Shown one piece after another: positions 32,011 to 42,430 of a stretch of 64,000 bases of DNA (position 1 is its first letter; every line of letters begins with the position of its first letter). The stretch is from Cordylochernes scorpioides (lineage: Eukaryota > Arthropoda > Arachnida > Pseudoscorpiones > Chernetidae). Where the stretch lies: NCBI GenBank assembly GCA_030710605.1, contig CP092874.1, forward strand, positions 17,448,062 to 17,512,061, in the 5' to 3' direction. Position numbers and translations under genes: made by a program. The notes below the pieces were generated by a model. It ran no database searches and was not told the origin of the DNA. It saw only the letters and a program-made list of their open reading frames with translations.

Positions 32011-32103
32011 GTAATTCTGAGACTTGGCCACCCTTGATATAGAACATCAGAGATTAAATCATTCTTCTATAAGAATTCTGTTATAATTATACCAAGGTTA
32101 CCA

Positions 32104-32456
32104 ATATTACAACAACAACAAAAACCTTTATTAAGACACTATTGTCTTACAAGGGGATAAAGGTTATATATGTACATGAGTAAGGAGAAAAAACAATTTA
32201 GAGGGGAGGGGGAGCAATCAGCCGTTGTCTGTGGAGTTGAGCACTTCTTCCCTCATTTTATCAATCGTCTTGAAAATTTTAAAATATTTATAAACAAATG
32301 TTTCATCCAGCAGGAGAGTAGTGAAGATTTTATATACATGTTGTTCATTGTAGTGAGTTAGCCCCGAAATCTCGCAAATTTCCAGTCTCTTTTCATGTAG
32401 GAATGGGTAATGGAATAGATAGTGGACCAAATTGTCTTTGATGCCAACATTGACCA
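32104..32456 (-). pseudogene. LINE ORF2 C-terminal fragment and tail
   Basis: On the minus strand an 80-codon frame ends in a stop. It is followed by a short 3' UTR and AAAGGTTTTTGTTGTTGTTG, the tail type of the LINE at 25.96-27.06 kb. The peptide (around VHYLFHYPFLHEKRLEIC) resembles the H-x-C region at LINE ORF2 C-termini. It is 5'-truncated, and its 5' side is joined to a MITE. Confidence 0.55.
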
Positions 32457-32535
32457 AGGTTATCCCAAAAGTTCGTAAACACTTGCAAAATATAAATCAT
32501 AATCATAATAAGTTTACGAACTTTTTGGACAAGTT
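32457..32535. mobile_element. 79-bp palindromic mariner-type MITE
   Basis: ATCCCAAAAGTTCGTAAAC and its inverted form GTTTACGAACTTTTTGG bound a short centre. Same family as 31930-32010. Confidence 0.65.
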
Positions 32536-32684
32536 TATATTTACAATGGGGTATGTGGTTATAATTGTATGTGTGTAATTCTACTGTACTCAAAGCTTAT
32601 GTCCATAGTTCATTTAAAATACCCATTTCAAGAGTCTAGTATCAGTATCACTATAAAAGGAAGATAGAAAAATGCAATATAACA

Positions 32685-32860
32685 GCGGTATGGTAAATTA
32701 AACTGGCGAGAACCGATGGGAGGGTTCAACACTGATGAGCCAGGCCCTCCCATTAATTTTTCCATTGCGGTAAGGGCAGTAGAAATTGTTTAATTTGTAA
32801 AAGAATCAGAAGCGGCTATAATAATTTCGAATTTTGATAAAAGGGTTTATTTATAGTTAT
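32685..32860 (-). mobile_element. MITE family B copy
   Basis: GGTAAATTAAACTGGCGAG, GGGAGGGTTCAACACTGATG, CATTGCGGTAAGGGCAGTAG and the end TATAATAATTTCGAATTTTG. The same piece, reversed, is at 42.24-42.43 kb. Confidence 0.6.
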
Positions 32861-33109
32861 ATTTTATATTGGTGTCTTTGTATGGGTCCTTGGGGATCTT
32901 GTTCTTGAGGAGGTTTTTAATGCAGTGTTACAGAATGGCTTCACATTTATAGACAAGAAAAATTTAAAATCTCAATAAAAATAATATTGTAACAGATTAA
33001 TTATTATTCTATAAAAAGATTTTTTATTTCTATGTTTGTTATTTGATACGCTATAAAATTCTCTCATTGTCTCTCTGTTATTTTATTAGTTTTAATTTGG
33101 TTTTTACAT

Positions 33110-33495
33110 TAAATAAATTAAGAAAAAGGCATTTCCTTATCGTGGAACTGAAAGTTGCTGATGGCTTGCGCCATCTATCGGAATAAATATCAACTATTCT
33201 CGTTGATTTTTAATTATTCCAGAATTGGCCAAATACCCATTCTTGATTAATCAAGAAAAGCTAAATATTCAGGCTGTTGGCCCTCATCAGTGTGGTGCAA
33301 ACTGTACCTCAACGACCAAAAAACTGGTCATTCAGGTATCCTGAAAAATCATGAAACGGGTAGTTAAGGCCAGAATTGTGAAGATAACGCTACACAATGT
33401 GAAAAAATAGTACGAATGTAATATTGTACTGGGATAAGGTGCATAAATTGAGAAAAAGGCATCTCCTTATCGTGCAACTGAAAGTTGCTTTAAAT
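33110..33495. mobile_element. Fold-back family C with CUGAUGA motif
   Basis: GAAAAAGGCATTTCCTTATCG, AACTGAAAGTTGCTGATGG, TTGCGCCATCTATCGG and CCAGAATTGGCCAAATACCC match 21120-21315. On the minus strand CTGATGA (33284-33290), a GGGC/GCCT stem and GAAT (33267-33270) resemble a hammerhead whose last core A is T. A second arm lies at 33425-33490. Confidence 0.5.
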
Positions 33496-34369
33496 TGTTG
33501 ATAAATTGTTGTGTCATTCTGAGGTTTGTCTTTCCTTATTTTCTATGTTATAATATTCAAATTTATATAACGGAAATATAATAAGAGACCTTTAATACAG
33601 ACATTAAGTTTATATCCTAAACATTTTATATTTACATATATAAATGGAGTCGCTGTGTTAATTATCTATATAACTTTAAATTAAAATTTATTTTTTTCAC
33701 TGATTAGAAACAGAATAGGAAATAGAAATATTCAACTGATAATTAAAAAAAAACACAATAATCTTTTTTTTTCTTTCTACGAATAAATAAATAAAATCAA
33801 TAAAAATAAATTAAAATACATCTCTCTTTTCTCTTGACTATTTTAAGAATGAAAAAAAAAACGAGAATTGCTCAATGATAAATGAATCATCTCTTTTTAT
33901 TCTCGGCCAAACGATATTGGATGGGCCAAACTAAATTATCTTTCGGCGGATAAAAAAAAATTGTCCAAATGTAAATTGGAAATGGATGCCAAAATAATGA
34001 TGGAATACAGTCGGACCAAATCTAATTGCCTTTTACATCACCAGATCTCTATAATGGCAACACTACAAAGTCATTTGTTAGAGGCTGAAAGCTAAAAACA
34101 ATATCCTAAATAGATTTTTAGTAGATAAGCCAAATATTCCAATAGGTTTTAGATTCTTTTAGTAAAACGACAATGGATATTTAATCGCTTTTCTATGATA
34201 AATGGTTAAAATTACAAGACACACATTGTGTTATAATTGTAATGTTTTATGTTAATTGTATTTTTGGAACTGTGCCAGCATTACATTGTAGCATGGATTC
34301 CAACCAATATATGGGTCTATATCAGGTATATATAATATATTAAGACAAATAAATCTTTTATTCAATCCA
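33496..34369. other. AT-rich, no recognised feature
   Basis: There is no long open frame and no repeat that I could match within the window. Confidence 0.4.
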
Positions 34370-34735
34370 ATATATGCCTTTTTATTATCTAATGATTTAA
34401 ATATGGATTGCTCGATTTTCAGAACAAAATATATATATCATTCTGAAAATAGAGCAATCCATACTTAAATCATTAGATAGTAAAAAAACATATATTGGAT
34501 TGAATAAAAGATTTATTTGCCAATATTTCGGCTGGCTGAACGCCAACCTTTATCGAGGCATTACATTTTTGTATACACAAACTCATAACGCTTATGCGGC
34601 GCTGAGTTTGTGTATACAAAAATGTAATGCCTCGATAAAGGTTGGCGTTCAGCCAGCCGGAAAATATTGGCAAATAAATCTTTTATTCAATCCAATATAT
34701 GTCTTTTTACTATCTATATATATATATATATAAAA
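34370..34735. mobile_element. Fold-back family D, near-perfect palindrome
   Basis: The arms 34481-34585 and 34603-34710 are inverted copies of about 105 bp with a 17-bp spacer. Each arm carries CTCGATAAAGG, a stem II built on GGTTGGC/GCCAGCC, GAAA-like bases and TATTGG paired with CCAATA. Part of another copy lies at 34370-34430 (ATATGGATTGCTCGATTTTC). No protein is encoded. Confidence 0.65.
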
Positions 34736-36151
34736 TGTAAATAATAAAGTTTATCAAATAAAATTATAAATCTTAAATATAATTTAAATTAAGTTGATAT
34801 TATAGAGTGATTTAAGATGGATTTATATATTGATATAACTATATTTAAAACTTTTAATAATAGTAATATTTATATATAAAAAGGAAATTCTATTAGATTA
34901 GCAAGCTAAATCTAAATTAATTATATAAGATAAAAGTTGATAATTATTTTTGTGTTTAAGTTAGATGAGATTAAAAAGTTCTTTATATGTATTATATTTA
35001 TATCTTATTTAGGAGAGAAAAATGTAATAAAAGTAATTATATGTTAGAATAATATGTTTTTATTTTAGATAGAAAAAAAAAATTTTTTTTTGAAAAATAA
35101 AAAGAAAATTTAACAAGAAAAGAAGATTTAACAACGTAACGTCTTTTAGCATCGGCTTTTACCCGTCATTTAGACATACTCTTAAAATAAATAGGAATAA
35201 AGAAGAGATTTATAATGATTATATATTTATTTTTTAGTAAAAGAGAGGAAAGAGATAAAGAAAGAACCATACACTTTTATTTCAAACAGGTAGAGAATTG
35301 AAAGGTTGTTAGTATTTTTTTAGTTAATTAATAGTTTTTGTAATTTTTTTATATAATTTTTTTTTTTTTCCTATATAATTTTAGATTTTTTTTTTTTTCC
35401 TAAGAGTAAGAATAATATGAAATAATGTTTTTGCCTAGTTAAGGATAGATAAACATATTTTAAATCTTTGCCTATTAGAAATTATTTTTTGGAACCCTAG
35501 TGGTAGACCAGGACATTACACAAAAGGAGATTTGGAAAATCTATTGGAGAGAGAAATCTGTGGTACCAGGGCTCTTCAGATGAAAATACCACAACCCATT
35601 TCACCCTTACTTCATTATGGATTGATTTCTCTTCGACCATTAAACTGTATAATTAAATTAATATTAGATATCATAGAAGGAGGTTGTTTACTTACTTATT
35701 CAAAGTGGCGTCTGCCGCTCCCTCGAGACAGCGCACATGTGTGGATGTAACATCTGTCTGTCAGGGACCCGCGACACTGTTCTAAAAGTAACCTTCCCTT
35801 TTCTAGGAAATCTTATTTTTAAAATTGTTAGAAGTTAGAAAAGCTGTAAGAAAAGAATCATTAGAAATTTTAAAGATTGTGAAAATATGTATTAAAATTT
35901 TGTTTTCATTGATATAAGTTACATTTTTATTAAAATTATAAATTAATTGAATAATAAAACATTTATTATGCTTCAAATTCATTTATATTTGTTTTCCAGT
36001 TCCCTCCCACAGTAACTGGAGATCAAATTGAATGAATTTAATGCTTTATAATCGTTATCATATAATTAATATATTTAAAGTCATAGGAAATATATTCAGT
36101 AATTCTATCATTTGTTTTAGTATAAGAGTAGAATATAAGTTGTTGGTTAGA
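34736..36151. other. AT-rich; one unexplained GC-richer block
   Basis: This is mostly AT-rich. A block at 35490-35790 is richer in GC and holds a 72-codon plus-strand frame (35532-35750) that I do not recognise. It may be the downstream part of the reverse-transcriptase element on its right, but nothing proves that. Confidence 0.3.
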
Positions 36152-37070
36152 TTAATTGGAGAAGTTTGAAGTTTCAAATTTATAATTATATTTATTATTG
36201 CTTAGGTATTTGTGTATTGACAGCCTATTGTAAAACTTTACTGTTTTGTATTTAAAACCATTGTTTAAATACTCTTTATTAAGATTTTTAATGTCTTTAA
36301 TAAAGTTTGTTTTAATGTTGTTGATTCTATAAAATCTTAAAAATTGACCAAAATATATGCCTTTGCAGCAATTTGATGATATGTTGGAATTGACATTACA
36401 GAATTTAATAATTTTAAAATTATAACAATTTCTTTTGTCATATGTTCCAATTGACTTGTTTGCAAGGTTTATATTTAAGTCTAAAAAGTTAACCTCCTTG
36501 TTATTAGTTATCTTTTCATTATTTTTAAGTTTCAAATATTTAGGGTATATTTTGTAAATGACATTATTGAATTTTGGGTTATTCAAGATAATGATGTCAT
36601 CTACATAGCGGAACATATGCCAATTTACATCATTCTGTAGGAAGAACTCTCTTTCATACCAAAAAAGTAATAAGTTTGCTAGTAGAGGACTGGATGAAGT
36701 TCCCATTGGAACACCTTTAGATTGAATGTATATTTTGTTTTTAAAATTAATATAATTAAAGTTTAAGAAGGTTTCAAGTAATGTTTTTGCTGTTTTGTTA
36801 TCTAATTTAAATGTTTTGTATTTGTTGTGAATAATTTGAATATGGAATGTTTTATCATTAATGAATTCATTTATTAAGCTGTGTATTTTATTATTAAGGT
36901 CTTCTAAACGTATGTTAGAGTAAAGATCTTCAAAATCAAATGTATGAACTGTATTGATCTTTTGTAGGTTATTTGTTAGGAAGTTAATGATTTTTTTATT
37001 AGAATCTATGAATTTATAATTATGTTTGTTAGTTATTTTATTTATTATGAATTGAAGTGTTGAATATAAT

Positions 37071-37075
<5 letters not shown>
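36152..37075 (-). CDS. Penelope-type reverse transcriptase, 5'-truncated
   Basis: The minus-strand frame is open for about 306 codons. In order it contains FDFEDLYSNIRLEDL (RT motif A region), GVPMGTSSSPLLANLLL (motif B), FRYVDDIIIL (motif C, catalytic DD), and a long C-terminal segment with VNFLDLNINL and CNVNSNISSNCCKGIYFGQF. The last part resembles a deeply branching group of PLE-like reverse transcriptases found in cnidarians and fish. No C-terminal GIY-YIG is visible, as in PLE groups with an N-terminal or absent nuclease. The N-terminus is cut by a (TA)n tract. It is very different from the PLE at 38-42 kb. The group assignment is inference. Confidence 0.65.

Positions 37076-37132
<57 letters not shown>
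37076..37132. repeat. (TA)n microsatellite
   Basis: About 25 TA dinucleotides with minor interruptions. It truncates the open frame on its left. Confidence 0.9.
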
Positions 37133-37134
<2 letters not shown>

Positions 37135-37479
37135 GTATTGTCGGATATACGAGTATATGCTTATATTATGCTTATATTATATTAATATAAGCTTCTGTTC
37201 TCCGAGACTTGGAGTATCGTATCTTATTCTGCTCTACATTATGCAACAATATATATACATGCATACTAATATATATGCAAATACAATGTAATGACAATTT
37301 CCTAAAGGAATCCGTGTGTGTTCCAGGCAGAACTGCCGAAGAGTCCAACGCAGCGCCGGGATCTATTCCCCAACCTACCACCAGACAGAGTACGTATTTA
37401 TTTGCATATCTCCGTCAAAGTGACTGAATGTGTGACAGATACCCAATATTTGATAAACATAATCATAGCGAGAACTATG

Positions 37480-37620
37480 TGCTATCTATTGACCGTCTCT
37501 GCAAACATGGAACAACACCAGCTTTGTCAAATTCAGAACATCTACCTGGAAACCATGGCTTCGTATTATAGCCCTCATCAGTCTAAAGTGGACTTCATTA
37601 TCAGGAGATCTCCACAATGA
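37480..37620 (-). mobile_element. Retrozyme relic
   Basis: The minus-strand order AAGTCCACTTTAG, CTGATGAGGGC, CCATGG, CAGCTTTG-like bases and GGTGTTG...ATTGACC follows the retrozyme unit. The hammerhead core is altered (GAAG for GAAA) and stem II is weak, so it is probably inactive. It covers about 37541-37593. Confidence 0.5.
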
Positions 37621-38082
37621 ATTTTGTTATATATTCAAAATTTGATAAAGGTAATTTTTAACCGGTAAAGTAATAGAAATTGAAGCTGAATAGTTTGCAA
37701 ATCGATTTCTGTATTGTTTTCATTTATCCAGGTATAAAAAAACATCAGTATTCTCTCACTCTTCCATCAATAATTGGCAATATGACCCAGAATAAGTATA
37801 TTGCTACGGCGTTTTATGGTTTCCACAAGTCCATGTCTCAGAAGAAGGCCAAGTGACACTCACTCCTCACTTTCTTACTGCTACTCTTTTTTGTCTTGTT
37901 TTTCTTGCTTCCCTCTTTCTCTTTCTTGTTTCTTTTTTCTTTTTTTTTTTCTTTTTCTTCTGTCTATATCGTTGTTTTCTTTGTCTCACTGCTTTGTTCT
38001 TATGCATACCTCTGGTAACTATAAGTACTGGAATCCCATTCAATACAGTTAGAAAACAAATACGAGAATCATGGGACGAGTG

Positions 38083-38152
38083 TCTTTTGTAGGAAGCTTT
38101 ATTTTAAATCGCTCAAGCTTTCGGGCTGACCGGCCCTTCTACAGGAGACAAG
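38083..38152 (-). ncRNA. PLE-terminal hammerhead-like RNA (left)
   Basis: Minus strand: CTGTAGA, stem II GGGC/GCCC, GAAA, stem III GCTT/AAGC, then TTC. It is the mirror copy of 41753-41822. The core has U where the standard has A. Confidence 0.6.
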
Positions 38153-38409
38153 TGAACAATGGCACATCAGGTACTATATAATAATCGGACTATTTACATA
38201 TTCAAAAATTAAAATTTTAAAAACTTTTTATAGGGATTTTGCATAACTAAGCAAAGTCGGGAGGAATAATTAACATAATAGTAAATTATGGACAGTAGAA
38301 ATTGACATGTATGATAATAGATACTGGATATAGTTGAGCCTGTAATATCTTATACTGTCTATGAGAGAGGAGGGGGGGGGGGGAATCTACACAGATGGAG
38401 GAAACAGGG

Positions 38410-39751
38410 CTATGGGAACAGAGATTGGTAGGATTCAGGAAGGTCGATATGTCTATTGATGGCGTGGAAGCCCTGGGAAACGAGAGCTTCCAAGGTGAGG
38501 CGCTGCTGCTTGTTGTGTATGCGGCTATAGTGCACAGATGGATTGGCCAGGTCGAAAGAGTGGTTGGTGGTTCGGATATGCTGGTATATGGCTGATTTCT
38601 CATCTTGTCTGGAGATGTTTTTTCTGTGTTCCTCGAGTCTTGTCCCTACGCTCCTGCCCGTCTCACCAACGTAGACAACATCGCAGTCAGCGCAGGGAAT
38701 GGAGTAGACACAGCCAGACAAGAGAGATGGGTTAAATGGGCTATTGCTTTTAGTACCCGGGTTCCTAATGAGGGAACTGATGTTAGGGGAGTTGGAGTAC
38801 AGGGTCCTGACTCCAAACTTGCTTAGGGCTCGGGCTATGGAGGAGCTAGTGGGGGAATATGGGAGGACACATATGGATTTATACACGGGGTTGGGAGCAG
38901 TGTGGTTGGGGTTGTGGAAATGGCGTAATATAAAAGACTTCGGGTATTGGAATTTTATGAGATTAGCTATGACTCTATTGGTTTCCATGGTTTTGAAATC
39001 AGAGGTGGAACAGTGGGTGTGAACTCGTTTAGACAGGGTTTTGACTGTGTTGATTTTGTGACTAAGGGGACAGAAGGAGTTGAAGTGAATATAATTTGGT
39101 CTGAACGAGTTCTTGTAATGTACTGTGGAGTGGTATCTGGTTGGGGTCCGGATGATTAGGAAATCTAAGAAAGGGAGGGCGTTGTAGGTTTCGGTTTCAT
39201 GGGTGAAGGAAAGGTCCGGATGGTAACTAATGAGTTTAGAGAGGATATTTTCAACCTGGCTTTTTGTGCATATGCAGAACACATCATCTATGTATCTACG
39301 CCAAAGGCGGATATCGGATGGAAAATCTGATGTGATCTGCATATCTATAGACCGCATAACAATCTCAGCAGCAGCTGAGGAAAGAGGGTTCCCCATTGGG
39401 GACCCTTTTATCTGTAGAAAAAACTGGGAGTTGAAGGAGCAGATTGAGGATTGTAAACAGAGATGGGTGAGTTCTATAATTTTGGATGAGGTATGGCTAT
39501 CAACATGGGAATTAACTAGGAAGGATCTGAGGGAGTCTATAATTAAACCATGGGGCAGGCTAGGGTATAAGGAAACTACATCAAAAGAAACCATGACAAG
39601 GCTCGGACAAGGAGGGGTACCATGCACATCATTAATGAAAGTACTGGTGGAGGAGATGGAAGTAAGGGAAGGAGTACCTTTTAGGAGGGACGAGAGGAAC
39701 GACGAAATGAACTTGGCAACTGGAGCCATGGGGGATAGGAAGTGGGCCACG
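38410..39751 (-). CDS. PLE reverse transcriptase and GIY-YIG endonuclease (left copy, 5'-truncated)
   Basis: It starts inside the RT fingers/palm (AHFLSPMAPVAKF) and runs through FDVVSLYPSL (motif A), QIKGSPMGNPLS (motif B), RRYIDDVFCI (motif C) and the GIY-YIG domain (VYSIPCADCDVVYVGETG, TRLEEH) to a stop at 38410. An open frame continues a little upstream through unrelated antisense sequence, so the recognisable PLE protein begins at the palindrome centre. The nuclease nicks target DNA for reverse transcription in PLEs. Confidence 0.8.
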
Positions 39752-41500
39752 CATTCAGAAAAATATAAAATACGCCACACAGTCTCAAACATACTGAGCC
39801 TCCCATCCACCCAACCCCGTGCCTCCCCTCTTGAGTTCGATATCATCCGAAAATTGCGGCAGAAAAACCATTTAGCCATTATGCAATCAGATAAAGGTTC
39901 ACAAACGGTTATCATGAATACTGCAGATTATAAAGAAAAATTACAGGTTGTTCTCGCCGACATCTCCACTTTCAAACCCATCTCTGCCCAAAACAGGTCC
40001 ACCATATACTCCTCCGTCCGAAAAGAGCTTAACCGTCTGAAAAGAAACCAGACCATTACACCAGAAGAGCACAAGTCCTTTCTCCCCGATACCAACACTG
40101 AATCCTATATATATGGCCTACCCAAACTCCACAAGCCCGGAATTCCGTTAAGACCAATCGTGGCCCACTTCCTATCCCCCATGGCTCCAGTTGCCAAGTT
40201 CATTTCGTCGTTCCTCTCGTCCCTCCTAAAAGGTACTCCTTCCCTTACTTCCATCTCCTCCACCAGTACTTTCATTAATGATGTGCATGGTACCCCTCCT
40301 TGTCCGAGCCTTGTCATGGTTTCTTTTGATGTAGTTTCCTTATACCCTAGCCTGCCCCATGGTTTAATTATAGACTCCCTCAGATCCTTCCTAGTTAATT
40401 CCCATGTTGATAGCCATACCTCATCCAAAATTATAGAACTCACCCATCTCTGTTTACAATCCTCAATCTGCTCCTTCAACTCCCAGTTTTTTCTACAGAT
40501 AAAAGGGTCCCCAATGGGGAACCCTCTTTCCTCAGCTGCTGCTGAGATTGTTATGCGGTCTATAGATATGCAGATCACATCAGATTTTCCATCCGATATC
40601 CGCCTTTGGCGTAGATACATAGATGATGTGTTCTGCATATGCACAAAAAGCCAGGTTGAAAATATCCTCTCTAAACTCATTAGTTACCATCCGGACCTTT
40701 CCTTCACCCATGAAACCGAAACCTACAACGCCCTCCCTTTCTTAGATTTCCTAATCATCCGGACCCCAACCAGATACCACTCCACAGTACATTACAAGAA
40801 CTCGTTCAGACCAAATTATATTCACTTCAACTCCTTCTGTCCCCTTAGTCACAAAATCAACACAGTCAAAACCCTGTCTAAACGAGTTCACACCCACTGT
40901 TCCACCTCTGATTTCAAAACCATGGAAACCAATAGAGTCATAGCTAATCTCATAAAATTCCAATACCCGAAGTCTTTTATATTACGCCATTTCCACAACC
41001 CCAACCACACTGCTCCCAACCCCGTGTATAAATCCATATGTGTCCTCCCATATTCCCCCACTAGCTCCTCCATAGCCCGAGCCCTAAACAAGTTTGGAGT
41101 CAGGACCCTGTACTCCAACTCCCCTAACATCAGTTCCCTCATTAGGAACCCGGGTACTAAAAGCAATAGCCCATTTAACCCATCTCTCTTGTCTGGCTGT
41201 GTCTACTCCATTCCCTGCGCTGACTGCGATGTTGTCTACGTTGGTGAGACGGGCAGGAGCGTAGGGACAAGACTCGAGGAACACAGAAAAAACATCTCCA
41301 GACAAGATGAGAAATCAGCCATATACCAGCATATCCGAACCACCAACCACTCTTTCGACCTGGCCAATCCATCTGTGCACTATAGCCGCATACACAACAA
41401 GCAGCAGCGCCTCACCTTGGAAGCTCTCGTTTCCCAGGGCTTCCACGCCATCAATAGACATATCGACCTCCCTGAATCCTACCAATCTCTGTTCCCATAG
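39752..41500 (+). CDS. PLE reverse transcriptase and GIY-YIG endonuclease (right copy)
   Basis: About 583 codons from the palindrome centre. The N-terminal region has FDIIRKLRQKNHLAIMQSDK and YGLPKLHKPGIPLRPIV (RT fingers). Then come FDVVSLYPSL, QIKGSPMGNPLS, YIDDVF and the C-terminal GIY-YIG with YVGETGRS and an R-x3-EH motif. The catalytic motifs look unaltered by eye. The open frame begins further upstream at 39230, but that part is the antisense of the left copy. The true PLE N-terminus is missing. Confidence 0.85.
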   Translation, partial: HSEKYKIRHTVSNILSLPSTQPRASPLEFDIIRKLRQKNHLAIMQSDKGSQTVIMNTADYKEKLQVVLADISTFKPISAQNRSTIYSSVRKELNRLKRNQTITPEEHKSFLPDTNTESYIYGLPKLHKPGIPLRPIVAHFLSPMAPVAKFISSFLSSLLKGTPSLTSISSTSTFINDVHGTPPCPSLVMVSFDVVSLYPSLPHGLIIDSLRSFLVNSHVDSHTSSKIIELTHLCLQSSICSFNSQFFLQIKGSPMGNPLSSAAAEIVMRSIDMQITSDFPSDIRLWRRYIDDVFCICTKSQVENILSKLISYHPDLSFTHETETYNALPFLDFLIIRTPTRYHSTVHYKNSFRPNYIHFNSFCPLSHKINTVKTLSKRVHTHCSTSDFKTMETNRVIANLIKFQYPKSFILRHFHNPNHTAPNPVYKSICVLPYSPTSSSIARALNKFGVRTLYSNSPNISSLIRNPGTKSNSPFNPSLLSGCVYSIPCADCDVVYVGETGRSVGTRLEEHRKNISRQDEKSAIYQHIRTTNHSFDLANPSVHYSRIHNKQQRLTLEALVSQGFHAINRHIDLPESYQSLFP

Positions 41501-41752
41501 CCCTGTTTCCTCCATCTGTGTAGATTCCCCCCCTCCTCTCTCATAGACAGTATAAGATATTACAGGCTCAACTATATCCAGTATCTATTATCATACATGT
41601 CAATTTCTACTGTCCATAATTTACTATTATGTTAATTATTCCTCCCGACTTTGCTTAGTTATGCAAAATCCCTATAAAAAGTTTTTAAAATTTTAATTTT
41701 TGAATATTTAAATAGTCCGATTATTATATAGTACCTGATGTGCCATTGTTCA

Positions 41753-41822
41753 CTTGTCTCCTGTAGAAGGGCCGGTCAGCCCGAAAGCTTGAGCGATTTA
41801 AAATAAAGCTTCCTACAAAAGA
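41753..41822 (+). ncRNA. PLE-terminal hammerhead-like RNA (right)
   Basis: CTGTAGA (41761-41767), stem II GGGC/GCCC, GAAA (41783-41786), stem III GCTT (41787-41790) with AAGC (41806-41809), then TTC with predicted cleavage near 41811. PLEs are known to carry hammerheads in their terminal repeats. The core position that is normally A is U here. Confidence 0.6.
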
Positions 41823-41978
41823 CACTCGTCCCATGATTCTCGTATTTGTTTTCTTTCTGGTAAATCCTGTATAGGGTCAGTGACCCTAAATAAAGGCTTT
41901 TTGTTGTTGTTGTTGTATTCTCTCACTCTAAAGATATAGAAAGTCGACAGTAAATCAAAACAAACCCATTATATATAT

Positions 41979-42232
41979 GTCCAGGGTAGCCTAGTGGACA
42001 TGGCATCTGCCCGGTAAGAGGAACACTGTGGGTTCGATTCCCATCCCTGGACACTTTTATTTTTCCGTTTATCATTACTCTTCACAATTCATCCTTTCAT
42101 ACTTCATCCCTAAGGTTAGAAATAATCGTTATTTCTCCTTTAAAAAAAATCGATTTTTCGTTCAAAAAGAAACACAAGCGGAATAATTTTCAAATGTCGT
42201 TTTACAATTATAAGCCGCATTATATTACGATG
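41979..42232 (+). mobile_element. SINE-1, full-length copy with tRNA-Thr-like head
   Basis: The head (GTCCAGGGTAGCCTAGTGG, ATCTGCCCGGTAAG, GTGGGTTCGATTCCCATCC, CTGGACA) folds as a tRNA with complete acceptor and T arms and anticodon GGT. The anticodon stem has one G-A mismatch. The body contains TCATTACTCTTCAC, AATAATCGTTATTTC and the 3' end CATTATATTACG. I found no clear flanking duplication. Confidence 0.75.
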
Positions 42233-42430
42233 CACTAGCGCGCCATCTGTTATCAAATTACGAAACTATTTTAGACGCGTAATATTCTTTTAAAAATAAA
42301 ACAATTTCTACTGCCCTTACTGCAATGGAAAAATTAAAGGGAGGGCCTGGTTCATCAGTGGTGAACCCTTCCAGCGGTTTCGCCAGTTTAATCTACCATA
42401 ACGCTGTTATATTGCATTTTTGGAACTTCC
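42233..42430 (+). mobile_element. MITE family B copy
   Basis: GCGCGCCATCTGTTATC, ACTATTTTAGACGCG, TCTACTGCCCTTACTGC, GGGAGGGCCTGGTTCATC and CCAGTTTAATCTACC. It directly abuts SINE-1. Confidence 0.6.

Larger units (their letters stand above)
38019..41855. mobile_element. Head-to-head Penelope-like element dimer
   Basis: The left arm 38051-39751 and right arm 40159-41854 are inverted copies about 1.7 kb long. Comparison of predicted peptides shows two substitutions, and a G-run differs in length. A 407-bp single-copy centre (39752-40158) belongs to the right copy. TCTGGTAA at 38011-38018 and 41856-41863 is an 8-bp target-site duplication around the whole structure, so both copies entered as one unit. 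Both are 5'-truncated at the centre. Hammerhead-like folds lie at both outer ends. Confidence 0.85.
37763..41915 (+). mobile_element. 5'-truncated LINE 3' end, split by a PLE dimer
   Basis: The LINE part is 37763-38018 plus 41864-41915: the end of ORF2 (YGFHKS-like), a T-rich 3' UTR, GGGTCAGTGACCC and the (TTG)n tail. A 14-bp duplication TATTCTCTCACTCT lies at 37749-37762 and 41916-41929. It is the same family as 25960-27063. The PLE dimer sits in its 3' UTR, so the LINE landed first. Confidence 0.85.

Noticed and set aside
38538-41372. Small frames antisense to the PLE (60-190 codons, paired in both arms)
   Set aside because: They are shadows of the PLE coding strand and are mirrored because the locus is palindromic.
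38019-41855. Palindrome as a pure assembly artefact
   Set aside because: Target duplications at two nested levels, a 407-bp asymmetric centre, and a few differences between arms argue for a real structure, though long reads should confirm it.
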